Positions 36,528 to 48,142 of a stretch of 64,000 nucleotides of DNA are shown piece after piece. The notes below the pieces were generated by a model. It worked only from the letters and a program-made list of their open reading frames with translations. It did not search any database and was not told where the DNA came from. Source of the stretch: Gynuella sunshinyii YC6258. Lineage in GTDB: Bacteria > Pseudomonadota > Gammaproteobacteria > Pseudomonadales > Natronospirillaceae. The stretch spans positions 1,960,593 to 2,024,592 of the forward strand of contig NZ_CP007142.1 of NCBI RefSeq assembly GCF_000940805.1. The letters run 5' to 3'. Every line of letters begins with the position of its first letter. The stretch's first letter is position 1. The translations under genes and the position numbers were made by a program.

Positions 36528-37100
36528 TTAAATTAGTCCGGAAAATCCCAGAAAAATCATTGACAGCAATCCCGCGGTAATCAGACCAACCGGGGAACCG
36601 GCAAACACCGCGGGCACATTGGCCATGGCCAGGCGCTGGCGCAGGCCGCCAAAAATAATCATGACCAGGGTAAAACCAACTGAAGCGCCGAGGCCATAAA
36701 CGACACTTTCTGAAAAACTGTGGTCTTCACTGACATTCAATAATGCCACACCCAGAACCGCACAATTGGTGGTGATCAACGGCAGATAAATCCCCAGTGT
36801 TTTATAGAGCACCGGGCTGATTTTTCGAATGACCATTTCGGTAAACTGAACCAGCGCGGCAACCACCAGAATAAAAGTCAGAATGCGTAGAAATTCAATG
36901 TGCAAAGGCTCCAGAATCAGATGCTCCAGTAACCAACTGCTCATGGATGCGAGAGTGAGCACAAATGTGGTGGCCAGTCCCATTCCCATTGCCGTGGACA
37001 AATTGTTGGATGCCCCCATGAACGGGCACAGACCGAGAAAACGAACCAGAACCACGTTGTTAACCAGGACGGTGCTGACAAAAAGATAGAAGTATTCCAT
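36528..37100 (-). CDS. rnfA: Rnf complex subunit A
   Basis: 190-aa integral membrane subunit, six hydrophobic segments, first gene of rnfABCDGEH. Signatures: [22 protein letters not shown] and [13 protein letters not shown] (Cys ligands of the RnfA/E centre). GGAAGG precedes the ATG. It is expressed from the sigma-54 promoter at 37133-37148. The nif-linked Rnf1 complex reduces ferredoxin or flavodoxin for nitrogenase at the cost of ion-motive force. Confidence 0.95.
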   Translation of the reverse strand: MEYFYLFVSTVLVNNVVLVRFLGLCPFMGASNNLSTAMGMGLATTFVLTLASMSSWLLEHLILEPLHIEFLRILTFILVVAALVQFTEMVIRKISPVLYKTLGIYLPLITTNCAVLGVALLNVSEDHSFSESVVYGLGASVGFTLVMIIFGGLRQRLAMANVPAVFAGSPVGLITAGLLSMIFLGFSGLI

Positions 37101-37132
37101 CGTTGCCTTCCCTACAGTTTTTTTGGGACAGG

Positions 37133-37148
37133 TGCAGCAATCATGCCA
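37133..37148 (-). promoter_or_regulatory. Sigma-54 promoter of the rnf operon
   Basis: Minus strand TGGCATGATTGCTGCA: GG and GC 10 bp apart; TGGCA is a strong -24. Start predicted near 37122, about 20 bp before the rnfA ATG. Confidence 0.83.
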
Positions 37149-37220
37149 TACGATCAGAGACAGCTTTTTGGGCGGGAAAGTGCTTCACAGAGATGTCTAA
37201 AACAACGGAACCATTGCTTT

Positions 37221-37281
37221 TGTCGGTTTTGCTACATTTTGGTTAGCAAATCATTTTGAGTGCATTGTAACAAAGCTCACA
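37221..37281. promoter_or_regulatory. Two NifA sites between rnfA and nifL
   Basis: TGT-CGGTTTTGCT-ACA at 37221-37236 and TGT-AACAAAGCTC-ACA at 37266-37281, both exact TGT-N10-ACA. They are 73 and 118 bp from the rnfA -24 element, a normal enhancer range. The second is also about 53 bp from the nifL -24 element. Confidence 0.75.
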
Positions 37282-37333
37282 ACAGACAGGCGTTTTTCAA
37301 TCAAACCGCACCGTTCGTGGCTTTAGGCTGACA

Positions 37334-37349
37334 GGGCATAACATTTGCA
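37334..37349 (+). promoter_or_regulatory. Sigma-54-like promoter of nifLA
   Basis: GGGCATAACATTTGCA: GG (37335-37336), ten bases, GC (37347-37348), with a perfect TTGCA -12 element. The -24 has G instead of T at its first position. In Klebsiella, nifLA uses NtrC with sigma-54. No clear NtrC pair was seen here. Confidence 0.72.
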
Positions 37350-37398
37350 ATTCGACTGTTACGAGATGAACCGGTTAATGATTGACAGGACCAAGTAA

Positions 37399-38964
<1,566 letters not shown>

Positions 38965-38990
38965 ACCTTAGGCCCGAGTGAGTGAAGCGA

Positions 38991-40568
38991 ATGAATGCGA
39001 CTGAAACGACCGTGGTCAGCCGATTGCAACTGCTGGAAAAACAACTTCTGGTTTTGTACCGGGTGTCCAGCGTGTTGAATAAATCCCTGGATATGAAACA
39101 GACTCTGGCCGAAGTGTTAAGGATTCTTCATGACGATGCAGGCATGCACCATGGTATCGTAACACTCTCTGATCCGAGTCATGGCGGTTTGTCTGTCGGT
39201 TCCATACACGTCGAGTCGGAGGCGATTAAACGATCCTCCAACTCTGTGCGTTATCGACCCGGAGAAGGCATTATCGGGCGTATATTCGAAAGTGGGGAAA
39301 GTATCGTACTTGGCCGTATATCCACTGAGCCGAGATTTCTCGACAAACTCGAACTGTATGATCTGGAATTGCCGTTCATCAGCGTGCCGATCAAATCCAG
39401 TGATGGCAAAGTGATAGGGGTACTGGCTGCTCAGCCGGCGATCCTTTCAGATATCCGTGTCATGCTACCCGATTGCACCCGACTGATGGAAATGGTTGCC
39501 AACCTCATCGTGCAGACGATTACCCTGGCGCAAACCGTAGAAACGGAAAAACAGGATATCAAGGAAGAGCGTGATGAACTGCGTCGTCAGGTCCGCAGCA
39601 AATACGGTTTCGATAACATGGTGGTCGGCCATACAGAACAAATGCGCCGGGTCTTTGATCAGGTTCGGCGGGTTGCCAAATGGGACAGCACCGTACTCAT
39701 TCGTGGCGAATCCGGCACCGGTAAAGAACTGATCGCCAGCGCGATTCATTACAACTCACCCTATGCTAACAATCCATTTGTGAAACTGAATTGTGCAGCT
39801 TTGCCGGAGACTCTGTTGGAGAGTGAACTGTTCGGTCATGAAAAAGGCGCGTTTACCGGTGCTGTTCGGCAACGCAAAGGACGCTTTGAACAAGCCGATG
39901 GCGGCACTCTGTTTCTTGATGAAATCGGCGAGATATCCCCGTTATTTCAGGCCAAACTGTTGCGGGTATTGCAGGAAGGTGAACTTGAACGGGTAGGGGG
40001 CACCACGACTGTCAGAGTCAATGTGCGCATCGTCGCCGCCACCAACCGGAATCTCGAAGCCGAAGTGGAACAGGGCAATTTTCGTGAGGATCTTTACTAT
40101 CGGCTGAATGTCATGCCCATCAAAATACCGCCGTTGCGGGAGCGGGTTGAAGATATTCCGGAGTTGACAGAATTTCTGCTGGCACAACTTGGCAAGCAGC
40201 AGGGGCGTAAGCTCACTGTGACCGATAACGCCCAGCGCATGCTGATGTCGCATCATTGGCCGGGTAATGTGAGAGAGTTGTCCAACTGCCTGGAGCGTGC
40301 GGCGGTGATGTGTGAAAACGGCGTCATCGATCGGGATGTGATTTTCTTAAGCGGTCTGGACATCGATTCGGCGGTCTCGATCAAACCTTCCATCGCCCAA
40401 ACCAGTCTGGATATTAACGATCCCGATATGGATGAGCGGGAGCGCGTGGTCGCAGCACTTGAACAGGCGGGTTGGGTGCAGGCCAAGGCTGCCCGTTTAC
40501 TTGGCATGACACCGCGTCAGATTGCCTATCGGATTCAGAGTATGAATATAAGGGTGCGGAAGATATAG
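38991..40568 (+). CDS. nifA: NifA, sigma-54-dependent activator of nif genes
   Basis: About 525 aa. N-terminal GAF domain ([18 protein letters not shown]...[14 protein letters not shown]). AAA+ domain with Walker [12 protein letters not shown], sigma-54 contact loop [12 protein letters not shown], Walker [13 protein letters not shown], and [19 protein letters not shown]-terminal Fis-type helix-turn-helix [20 protein letters not shown]. There is no cysteine-rich linker between AAA+ and the DNA-binding domain, so it is the NifL-controlled type and not the oxygen-sensitive rhizobial type. Start could be ATG 38991 or in-frame GTG 38982; neither has a strong ribosome site, suggesting coupling to nifL. 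Confidence 0.95.
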   Translation: MNATETTVVSRLQLLEKQLLVLYRVSSVLNKSLDMKQTLAEVLRILHDDAGMHHGIVTLSDPSHGGLSVGSIHVESEAIKRSSNSVRYRPGEGIIGRIFESGESIVLGRISTEPRFLDKLELYDLELPFISVPIKSSDGKVIGVLAAQPAILSDIRVMLPDCTRLMEMVANLIVQTITLAQTVETEKQDIKEERDELRRQVRSKYGFDNMVVGHTEQMRRVFDQVRRVAKWDSTVLIRGESGTGKELIASAIHYNSPYANNPFVKLNCAALPETLLESELFGHEKGAFTGAVRQRKGRFEQADGGTLFLDEIGEISPLFQAKLLRVLQEGELERVGGTTTVRVNVRIVAATNRNLEAEVEQGNFREDLYYRLNVMPIKIPPLRERVEDIPELTEFLLAQLGKQQGRKLTVTDNAQRMLMSHHWPGNVRELSNCLERAAVMCENGVIDRDVIFLSGLDIDSAVSIKPSIAQTSLDINDPDMDERERVVAALEQAGWVQAKAARLLGMTPRQIAYRIQSMNIRVRKI

Positions 40569-40571
40569 GAA

Positions 40572-40703
40572 TCTCTGAAAAATGGTCTATTTTGCGCAGG
40601 ACGTTGTCAGCCCCAGTCACACATCCTCATTTACGTCAGTAAACTGCGGTGTTGCGAGTGGTGCTTCCTTGCCTGCATCAAAACTATTCCTGTTTTTCAG
40701 AGA
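40572..40703. repeat. 132-bp segment with inverted terminal repeats
   Basis: Begins TCTCTGAAAAA and ends TTTTTCAGAGA, a perfect 11-bp terminal inverted repeat, with no coding capacity between. It has the form of a small non-autonomous (MITE-like) element in the nifA-bfd gap. No obvious target duplication is visible. Confidence 0.6.
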
Positions 40704-40762
40704 CCCCTTAGCAGCCGCCTCGAATAAAAAAACACAGGATTAACGCGACAGAGGAGAAGCAC

Positions 40763-40960
40763 ATGTACATCTGTATTTGTGAGAACGTGACCGAACGGCA
40801 GCTGCGTGCCGAAGTCCGCAATGGCGCGTGTTCCCTGAGTCAGGCACGGCGTGTTTGTGGGGTCGCCAGGCGCTGTGGCGTGTGTGCCCGGCAAGCCAGG
40901 CTGATTATCCTTGAAGAACAGCACAGGGCTGCAACTTCGGTAATCGCCGCTGCCGGTTGA
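40763..40960 (+). CDS. Bfd-like [2Fe-2S] protein downstream of nifA
   Basis: 65-aa bacterioferritin-associated-ferredoxin-like protein: MYICICENVTERQL (CxC) and RRCGVCARQA (CxxC), the BFD [2Fe-2S] ligand set, with the helix NGACSLSQARRVCGVARR between. AGGAG precedes the ATG. Classical Bfd releases iron from bacterioferritin; beside nifLA it could supply iron to nitrogenase assembly, which is inference. Confidence 0.87.
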   Translation: MYICICENVTERQLRAEVRNGACSLSQARRVCGVARRCGVCARQARLIILEEQHRAATSVIAAAG

Positions 40961-41005
40961 GACGCTGAAACCTGTGTTTTTATTCCTGTTTTTTGAGCAT
41001 TGGTG

Positions 41006-41128
41006 ATCGATTTTGTGAACCAGAGCATTACGCTCATCCGGTTATTTCTGGTATAACCCTCACCTCTTAATGGAAGATGCGCCCCGCATCAAATTGTGCT
41101 CATTTCATAATGGTAAGGAAACGCCCTC
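41006..41128 (+). repeat. Leader repeat, copy 1 (promoter region of gene A1)
   Basis: 123 bp that recur almost identically at 49761-49883, each ending directly at the ATG of an A gene. Includes TGGTATAAC at 41050-41057 (extended -10-like) and AAGGAAA before the start codon. Probably the shared promoter and leader of the two A-B units. Confidence 0.82.
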
Positions 41129-42972
41129 ATGACTGGCCCTAATTCCCCCTGGGATGACGATGATTCCTGGCTGAATCCCTTTGATCATGCCCACTCCTCA
41201 GACAAACCCGACGAATCCGCCACCCGCCCGGAAGGGTATCAACGTATCGATGAATACCGCCTGCCCACCCCTGTGCGTGACTTCATTCGCAAACAGGGTT
41301 TTGAGCATTACTGGCAGCAGCGCGACGTTAATCGTATGCAGTGGGCGGGAGAGCCGGCTCCAGCAGGCATGGTACTGGTGATCTGTGATGGTCGCAGCGC
41401 CCGCCGCATTGACCGTTATCAGCAGACTCAGCATGGTCATCAGCAGCTTTATGTATTCCGTAAGCCGGGCGCTTTCAAACAAACCCGGGGTATCGGTGGT
41501 TCTGCCAGTCCCGGGCGTTATGAACAGTATGAAGCGGAAAGCGCCCAGATCCTGAAATCCCTCGATACCGCCCGTCCGGTCAAACTCGAACTCACCAACC
41601 TGGCCTGGCACCAGCGGCAGTACCGGTTTGAAGAAGAAGCCCTGCGCGGCTGGTTCAGCATTGCCCACCTGGCCGGTCATGAAGGTAAGCAGCTTAACGT
41701 GATTGTGAAGGGTGATAACGATGAACAGGGGCGTCGTATCGTCAGCAAGTTCTTCGTCACCCTGAAAGCCGAACAGTACCGTTATGAATTCGAAGTACCC
41801 GGCCTGAAAGCCGAAGATGTATTTGATCCGGCCGTCGGTGACTTGAGATTCAGCGTCAAAGGCCTGCTGGGTGAAGGCAAATTCAGCGGCCCGGCAACCA
41901 TGATCAAACCGACCCAGCTGACCATACAGCAGATCGCCGACCAACTGATACAGATTGAACAGGCGCGCGGCTACGAACAGGCCCGCTACGCCGCCAAACA
42001 GCTCGATTACGATGCAAACTGGTGCATCACCGTGACCTGGCCGACAACGACCCCAACCTCATGCCCAGCCGCTTCATGCTACTGCCAGGTGCCAGCGACG
42101 AACAACTGGAGGCCAATGGCAACCTCGATGCCTTTCCGTGGCCGGTCCACGAAGACGGTCCACAGTACTTTTCCGTCGCGTTTTTAAAGCAGTGCCTGCA
42201 ACTGAGTGGGCATTATCAGAGTGATGAGATGCTGCCGCGTTGGAGTTCGGTGGATCATGAACAGACCGATACAATAGATACCACCAGAATTGATCTACAC
42301 CCGGAAGACCAGCAAGCCGAATTTGATGACACCTTGAAAGCGGCCTACGATCAATACCGCCAGGAACACGGTGTCAAAAAGGCCTTGCAGCGTTATCAGC
42401 CCAAGACTGAAAGCCGGTATAACGTTCAGGATGGTGACACCCTTTATCGTATTACCGAACTTCAGGATTACCCTTATTGGACGATACTATGGGCGGCTAA
42501 TACCGACAGCGTTGATCTGCCTGATCAACTGGAGCCCGGAGCAGAATTGACCCTCCCGGAACTCCATGCAGAAGAGCTATTACAATGGCTCGATGAACAA
42601 CAGGAACGGGATCGATACTGGACTCAGAAAGGCTTCTTTTTTCCGGCAGATTACCTGTCATTCAGCCTTCATGGTGACCAGCCCGAACAAACCCGAAGTC
42701 TGTTTCTGAATGCCTACCGGCATGATCCTTATCATCTGTTTTATCATCTCTACAGCCATCAATCGGATAGATTGATGGTATTGCTGCCTGCTGGTCAGGA
42801 CCTCAGCGTTGCGATTAATAACCAGGTTTTGGAAAACGCCCGGCAACAAATACTTGGCCCATACCGGCTGCAATTGCCTCCCCAGAACGCGCTCGATACC
42901 GAACGGCCTTTACCGGATGGCTTAGTGTTTGAAGAGCAAAACCCATCCAATGAATCTGAAAAGGACGCCTGA
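41129..42972 (+). pseudogene. Gene A copy 1: LysM-like protein, frameshifted by a 7-bp deletion
   Basis: Homologue of the intact 630-aa gene at 49884. The frame is open from 41129 to about 42014, then shifts; the rest of the protein continues in another frame to 42972. Compared with copy 2, seven bases (equivalent of 50771-50777) are missing between two TGC trinucleotides, a typical slippage deletion. The downstream part carries the LysM-like module (SRYNVQDGDTLYRITELQDYPYWTILWAANTD). The C-terminal 110 residues differ from copy 2, while most of 41640-42240 is almost identical to it, pointing to recent gene conversion. A downstream internal start (42022) could make the C-terminal half alone. 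Confidence 0.85.
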
Positions 42973-42975
42973 ACC

Positions 42976-45900
42976 ATGCCCATGGAAGCTAAAGCTCTGC
43001 TAGAGCTGAAACGAAAACTGCAACAAGCGGATCAGGAGTACGAAGTCCAGCCTGGAGATACGCTTTATCAACTCAACGTTGCTCTTGATTATGTGCCGCG
43101 GACCCTGGAATTCGCTAACGTTGAGCGCATGCAAAGCTGGGGGCGGGGACCGACACAATTACTGCCAGGTGACCGCCTGTATTTACCGCAATATACCGAT
43201 GACAATCACATTGACAGGCTTGATGAACGCCATGAAGCCGTGGCGAGGGGAGAGCTGACTCGCGGTCGGGCCTACAGCCAGGATCGTAATCAGACTCTAC
43301 GGCCTGACCATCGACAATGGCACAGTGTGCGTTTGTATTGGGGGGACAACCAAGAGACATCTTTTGAACGCACTTCAGCATTCCCGTTAGTATACCCGGC
43401 CAAAGATGCAACCAAGCTGAAGCATGATGTGCAGATCTATGCCTTCGAACCCAATGCTGCAGACCCCATCGCAGATGACCAGCCGGTGCCGGTCAAAACC
43501 TTTCAACAACAACATATCGACAGCGGTACACTCGGAGCGACTGAAGATGTAGCCTGTGAACTTTCAAAGGAAGGCCTCAACTTGCCGCGTGATCTGCTAT
43601 ACGATTACAAGGCCTCTCAGAAAGCCACCTTACACGTCCAAAGTCCCCATAAAGATCCAGATGGTGAAGACCTGTTTTTCAATACCTCCGGCGTGATCGC
43701 CTCCGCCGTCAGCCAATACCTGATCGCACGGGTGGAGTTGATGCATGAAATCAACGGCGAAAGCGATATCCCCAAGCTACCCAATCTGCTGACCTGGGCT
43801 TTTTTGCAACCGCCTACCATTGGCCAAAACCCCTATCGTAAAGCGGCGCACAATAAATGGGTGGTCGATGACTCACCGAGAGCAGGTTGGTTTGAAGCAG
43901 AAATCCATGGCAGCCAGGCCACGCTGGATAGCGCCACCGGATTGTACAAAGCGCCGATGAAAATCTACCACTACCTGTATCAGATGAATTCCGGCCATGA
44001 AGCCCCCCAAAAACACGCACAAAAAGTTGAAGACAGTGTTGCCTGGATCAAAATCGAAGCCAATCAGGATGCACAGCTTAAAAGTGGCGCGCAGCCTAAC
44101 TCCATCGCCCTGATCAAATATGAAGCAGTAGTGCGCAGCAATCTGACCAGAGAAGCTTTCAAGCACCAGCGCGACAGTCTGATGGCACAAAAAAAGTACG
44201 CCGACCTGTTCAGCCTCGAATGTGGTTGTTACCTCAAAGCCTGGGTACGCAACCTGGATATGCACTGGAGTAAAGAGCCGGAGTATCTTGATGACGATCC
44301 CGAAGATCTGCGCGTGCGGATGGAAAATCGTGACACCGTGACCCAGGACAATATCGATTTTCATACCCATGGCCTGGGCACTGTTGGCTACAACCCGCAG
44401 CTGTACTGCAACCACAGCTGGCGGCGTGAACGCATTATGGACGGTGAATGGGTTTTCGACAAAGACGGCAAAAAAGTCTGTCGCAGTACTGACAGTTTTG
44501 CCGAAGGTGATATTCGCCGAGTCGACGGCAATATGCTGTACGTTGGATTATATCCATCAGAACTGATATCAGCCCTTAACAAACTCGATCAACCTGAGCA
44601 GCCGGGCCAGCCACGGGAATTGAATTTTCCGGTATGGATGGGTGTCTCCATTGCCGTCAGCGGTATCGCCTGGTTGATGGGCAAACTCTTGGACCGTCTC
44701 GCCGAACGTAAAGCCCGCAAACGGCATACAGATACCGATCCCACAGTCAGGGCCAACAAACAGAAGCCTGCCTACTGGCAGCACCACTATGGCAAAGCGG
44801 TGTTGGAATTTCTGGATAACTTCAAGCTCAAAGAAATACTGGCCATGATCGCTGTGGATGGTCTGCGCAATGAGTTCGATCTGGATAAAATCATCGAAGC
44901 GATCAGTCCCTTGCATGAGTTTTTAAAAAGCAGTGATCTGGAGACGCTGGAGGATCGCATTTCCCAGGTGGATCTGAGCAGCGTAGAACGTGCCGTTAAC
45001 GATATGCAACGGTTGATGCCGGAAATCTCGGACGAAGCCCGTGCTGGTTTTGAAGCTTCAGCCAAAAGCTATACCAACCTGCAAGAGGCATATGACGACC
45101 TGATCAAAGACGTCAAAGCTGAAATCAATCTGGTGCGGACCTATGAGGCCAGCGCAAATATTTATAGCCAGATTTTTCGTTTTGCCTTAATCGACCCCAC
45201 TAATCCGTTTACGGAAGACGCTCACCAGAAAGAACTGGATAAACGGGATAGTAAAGTAGCCAGTCCGGATGCCGGTTTTTTCAAGCGATTGATGGGCAAA
45301 ACCAAACTGGCCGATGCAGACAATTTTGAGGATGTGTTCAAGGAGCTGCGCAACACCTTTATCGAAGGACTGGGTGAAGGTGACCTGACCGCCAGCACCG
45401 GCGCCATCGAATTAGCCTCCCTGAGCGACACCAAATTCAGTCCACCACCGTATGGCCGGCCCTTACCCGGTTGGCTGGCGTTCCTGTTCTTTGCACGTAA
45501 AGTACATGTGCAAGGCCAGCTCAATCTGGAAGTCGAAGGCAAATACGTGACCGCCGAAGAACGCCAAAGCGTGGATGGCCGGGAACTCGATGAAGATACC
45601 CAAACGATCAAGAGCACCGTCGCCGAAAGCGGCCAATCCTATGCGGACCTGTTGATCAAACTCGGCTCCAAAAATAGTGATGAGGGCGAAGCCCAGGTAG
45701 TGGAACTGGAATATGCTTATCAACTGATGGCAGCCTGGACTGCGGTCAAGCAAGCCAACGAAGCCAAGACGACCAAAAGCGATCACAACTCCCTGACACA
45801 GGATCTGAATCATGTCACCTGGGGGCCCATGCTCAACGACGTACTCGACTACCTGGAAATCAGCCTGTCGGCCGCCGCAAAACTTAGCTTGGAAACCGAA

Positions 45901-47178
45901 CTGGCCTGGCGGGTTGGTTATCTGTTCCAACACGAAAACAACCCAGGGCGTTTATACGGTGAACTGAGCCAACTGTTTAGCGACATCAACCTCAAATTTC
46001 CGATCAATGCCCGGCTATCGGTCTTCTCCTGGAGCTACCACATAGCAGAAGCCAAACTGGCCAATGTCAGAACCGAAGAAGCCAGTTTTTTAAGTGACCT
46101 GAAACTGTTTGGGAAGGACCTTTGGGATAAAGGGATTACGGTGAGTTGGGGGGTTACCGATATTACTGATGTGATCTATCGTCATTACAATAATCAGAAA
46201 AGAGAGGTCTATATCGGTGATGAGATCGGCGTGGTACTGGGTTACTCGGATATGGAATTTAAGCCAAACATGAGCGCCAAATTTACTTATGTATCCGGTG
46301 GGACGGATCAGGTATTAATAGAGCTGGATTCGGAACAGTTTGAGTATGTTGAAACTGATCAAGTGATTGATCGATTTGATGATATTGCAACGAAAAAAGC
46401 ATTAAGTGAGCATACCAATATCTCAATCACAGCAATGCGTATGACATTGGATGTTGCCGCCGAAGAACGGTTTGCTCAAATTCGAGGCACGGAAAAGCAG
46501 CAAAAACATATTCTGGATTTATCCAAATACAATCAAAAAATGAAAGCGCTCTGGAATGATATAGCAGGGGCCAGTGAGCTAGAGCTGCAGTGTGCGGTGA
46601 CGCCACAGGCGGGTGATCGAAATGATCGATTACTGGAAAATGACGATACCTTTATCCTTAAGTTACCAGTAGTGCGTAGTATCTCTGCGCACTCTGAACT
46701 CGGTGATAAAGATACTCTTCATTTTGCAATTCGTATCGACAATTATAAACGTGACAACGAATATGCCTGGGTTCGGTTATATGACAGAGATCGAATAGGG
46801 ATTGATGACACTGTCCGGTTTGCGGTACCACAAGATCCGGATAAAGACAGTCAGTCGGATCAACCTGAGTACCAGGATTGGAACTTTATGCGTTTAAGCC
46901 GTAGCGAAACTCATCACAGGGAGGGAGATACCAGCAACGTTTACTATCTGGATATTCCGTTAAGCTGGCTGGATAAAAACAGTATTGAAGAAGCGGTGGA
47001 TACCTTGGACAGTATAACAAATACCGTCGAATTAACGGTTGAGTTAGCTTATTTTGCCAGTACGAGCCTGACAGGATATGCTGGTCTTTTGAAGTGGGAT
47101 TCGTATTTGTTTAAAGAGGATCTGACAGAAGGACGGGATGTAATTAAGGTGTTCTTGGATCACCCGCTACTGCAATAG
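42976..47178 (+). CDS. Gene B copy 1: 1400-aa LysM-like polymorphic protein, unknown function
   Basis: Large protein not recognised as a named family. No signal peptide. Residues about 18-65 are LysM-like (DQEYEVQPGDTLYQLNVALDY, LLPGDRLYLPQY). Residues 100-500 are shared with copy B2 (SVRLYWGDNQETSFERT, FLQPPTIGQNPYRKAAHNKWVVDDSPRAGWFEAEI, GCYLKAWVRNLDMHW, GYNPQLYCNHSWRRERIMDG). Residues about 549-570 are hydrophobic (VWMGVSIAVSGIAWLMGKLL) and end in a Lys/Arg cluster. A central helical region follows, then a C-terminal part from about residue 1050 that is less like the other copies. It starts 3 bp after the A1 frame ends. A terminator and a lipoprotein gene (minus) follow tail-to-tail. LysM suggests cell-wall contact; an effector role is inference. 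Confidence 0.82.
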   Translation: MPMEAKALLELKRKLQQADQEYEVQPGDTLYQLNVALDYVPRTLEFANVERMQSWGRGPTQLLPGDRLYLPQYTDDNHIDRLDERHEAVARGELTRGRAYSQDRNQTLRPDHRQWHSVRLYWGDNQETSFERTSAFPLVYPAKDATKLKHDVQIYAFEPNAADPIADDQPVPVKTFQQQHIDSGTLGATEDVACELSKEGLNLPRDLLYDYKASQKATLHVQSPHKDPDGEDLFFNTSGVIASAVSQYLIARVELMHEINGESDIPKLPNLLTWAFLQPPTIGQNPYRKAAHNKWVVDDSPRAGWFEAEIHGSQATLDSATGLYKAPMKIYHYLYQMNSGHEAPQKHAQKVEDSVAWIKIEANQDAQLKSGAQPNSIALIKYEAVVRSNLTREAFKHQRDSLMAQKKYADLFSLECGCYLKAWVRNLDMHWSKEPEYLDDDPEDLRVRMENRDTVTQDNIDFHTHGLGTVGYNPQLYCNHSWRRERIMDGEWVFDKDGKKVCRSTDSFAEGDIRRVDGNMLYVGLYPSELISALNKLDQPEQPGQPRELNFPVWMGVSIAVSGIAWLMGKLLDRLAERKARKRHTDTDPTVRANKQKPAYWQHHYGKAVLEFLDNFKLKEILAMIAVDGLRNEFDLDKIIEAISPLHEFLKSSDLETLEDRISQVDLSSVERAVNDMQRLMPEISDEARAGFEASAKSYTNLQEAYDDLIKDVKAEINLVRTYEASANIYSQIFRFALIDPTNPFTEDAHQKELDKRDSKVASPDAGFFKRLMGKTKLADADNFEDVFKELRNTFIEGLGEGDLTASTGAIELASLSDTKFSPPPYGRPLPGWLAFLFFARKVHVQGQLNLEVEGKYVTAEERQSVDGRELDEDTQTIKSTVAESGQSYADLLIKLGSKNSDEGEAQVVELEYAYQLMAAWTAVKQANEAKTTKSDHNSLTQDLNHVTWGPMLNDVLDYLEISLSAAAKLSLETELAWRVGYLFQHENNPGRLYGELSQLFSDINLKFPINARLSVFSWSYHIAEAKLANVRTEEASFLSDLKLFGKDLWDKGITVSWGVTDITDVIYRHYNNQKREVYIGDEIGVVLGYSDMEFKPNMSAKFTYVSGGTDQVLIELDSEQFEYVETDQVIDRFDDIATKKALSEHTNISITAMRMTLDVAAEERFAQIRGTEKQQKHILDLSKYNQKMKALWNDIAGASELELQCAVTPQAGDRNDRLLENDDTFILKLPVVRSISAHSELGDKDTLHFAIRIDNYKRDNEYAWVRLYDRDRIGIDDTVRFAVPQDPDKDSQSDQPEYQDWNFMRLSRSETHHREGDTSNVYYLDIPLSWLDKNSIEEAVDTLDSITNTVELTVELAYFASTSLTGYAGLLKWDSYLFKEDLTEGRDVIKVFLDHPLLQ

Positions 47179-47192
47179 ACTATCGGTCATGA

Positions 47193-47228
47193 AATGAAGA
47201 CTGTACCAGTCTTGGTACAGTCTTCATT
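47193..47228. terminator. Bidirectional hairpin between B1 and lipoprotein 1
   Basis: AATGAAGACTGTACCA and TGGTACAGTCTTCATT form a perfect 16-bp stem with a 4-base loop, in the 66-bp convergent gap. Confidence 0.85.
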
Positions 47229-47244
47229 GACTACTCAGTAAAAC

Positions 47245-47799
47245 TTAATACTCGACGCCTTTGACTTTCATATAAAGCATCCCAACAGGGCTTTTCTCGT
47301 CTCCTACCAGCTCAAATATTTTTCCGGTGATTTTTAAATCAGGGCTTTTATAGAAGCATGCTTTGGTTTTAGGATCATACTCACACCATTCATCGCAGAT
47401 TTCATCAGGCAATGTGGCTTCTTTATCATAGTGCAAATATTTAGGGTCAAAATTATCATGGCGTTTCATCGCATCTTTAAGCACAAAATCAGGAAAGTGG
47501 TTGGTATATATATATATAACTAGTTTCTTGACGGACTCTTCATCTCTAGTTCTAAAGGCAACTTTACATTGTGAGTTGTCCATATTGTAAGCACCGGTCA
47601 TCATTGCGTGATAAAACCCCGTTACAGTCACCTCCTGCCCCAAATACTTCTCCCGAAACGCGGTATATCCCATATCCGCCAATGTCTTCGGTGTAATCAG
47701 CTTATCATCATCCACTGTGCCAATAGTTCTAAGATCTGGCTTGCAGGCAGTTAAGGTTGCTATGCAGAGGCCGATGCTGATAAGTGTTTTGAGGTTCAT
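47245..47799 (-). CDS. Lipoprotein 1, candidate partner of the B1 tip
   Basis: 184-aa predicted outer-membrane lipoprotein. Signal peptide MNLKTLISIGLCIATLTAC with lipobox LTAC; residue +2 is Lys, not Asp, so Lol sorting to the outer membrane is expected. Body: DLRTIGTVDDDKLITPKTLADMGYTAF, YLGQEVTVTGFYHAMMTG, VIYIYTNHFPDFVLKDAMKRHDNFD, CDEWCEYDPKTKACFYKSPDLKITGKIFELVG, ending KVKGVEY. Three to four cysteines in the C-terminal third suggest disulfides. The coding sequence includes an uninterrupted (TA)7 run (47505-47518), in frame here. ATG at 47799 with AGGATG upstream. Confidence 0.85.
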   Translation of the reverse strand: MNLKTLISIGLCIATLTACKPDLRTIGTVDDDKLITPKTLADMGYTAFREKYLGQEVTVTGFYHAMMTGAYNMDNSQCKVAFRTRDEESVKKLVIYIYTNHFPDFVLKDAMKRHDNFDPKYLHYDKEATLPDEICDEWCEYDPKTKACFYKSPDLKITGKIFELVGDEKSPVGMLYMKVKGVEY

Positions 47800-47889
47800 G
47801 GTTTCATCCTGAAATGTCGACTCGAAAAGATTGCTGATCATTATCTGGTTTTGAATCTGAAGTGCAAGGAACTGGTACTGAAAATGACG

Positions 47890-48084
47890 GCGGATGAGCC
47901 GATGAATACCTTGGACCGTATGAAAAATACCGTCGAATTAACGGTTGAGTTAGCTTATTTTGCCAGTACGAGCCTGACAGGATATGCTGGTCTTTTGAAG
48001 TGGGATTCGTATTTGTTTAAGGAGGATCTGACAGAAGGACGAGATGTAATTAAGGTGTCCTTGGATCACCCGTTACTGCAATAG
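47890..48084 (+). pseudogene. Orphan B1-type C-terminal tip
   Basis: About 60 codons almost identical to the last codons of B1 (46990-47178): NTVELTVELAYFASTSLTGYAGLLKWDSYLFKEDL to the same stop. It has no LysM part, no promoter or ribosome site of its own, and joins the lipoprotein-upstream spacer abruptly near 47895. It is a displaced tip, most likely silent, followed by its own hairpin and lipoprotein. Confidence 0.82.
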
Positions 48085-48091
48085 GCTGTGA

Positions 48092-48127
48092 AATGATGAC
48101 TGTACCAGCCTGGGGACAGTCATCATT
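48092..48127. terminator. Hairpin between orphan tip and lipoprotein 2
   Basis: AATGATGACTGT and ACAGTCATCATT pair around a 12-base centre; a variant of the hairpin at 47193. Confidence 0.78.
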
Positions 48128-48142
48128 GAAGACCCAAGAAAC

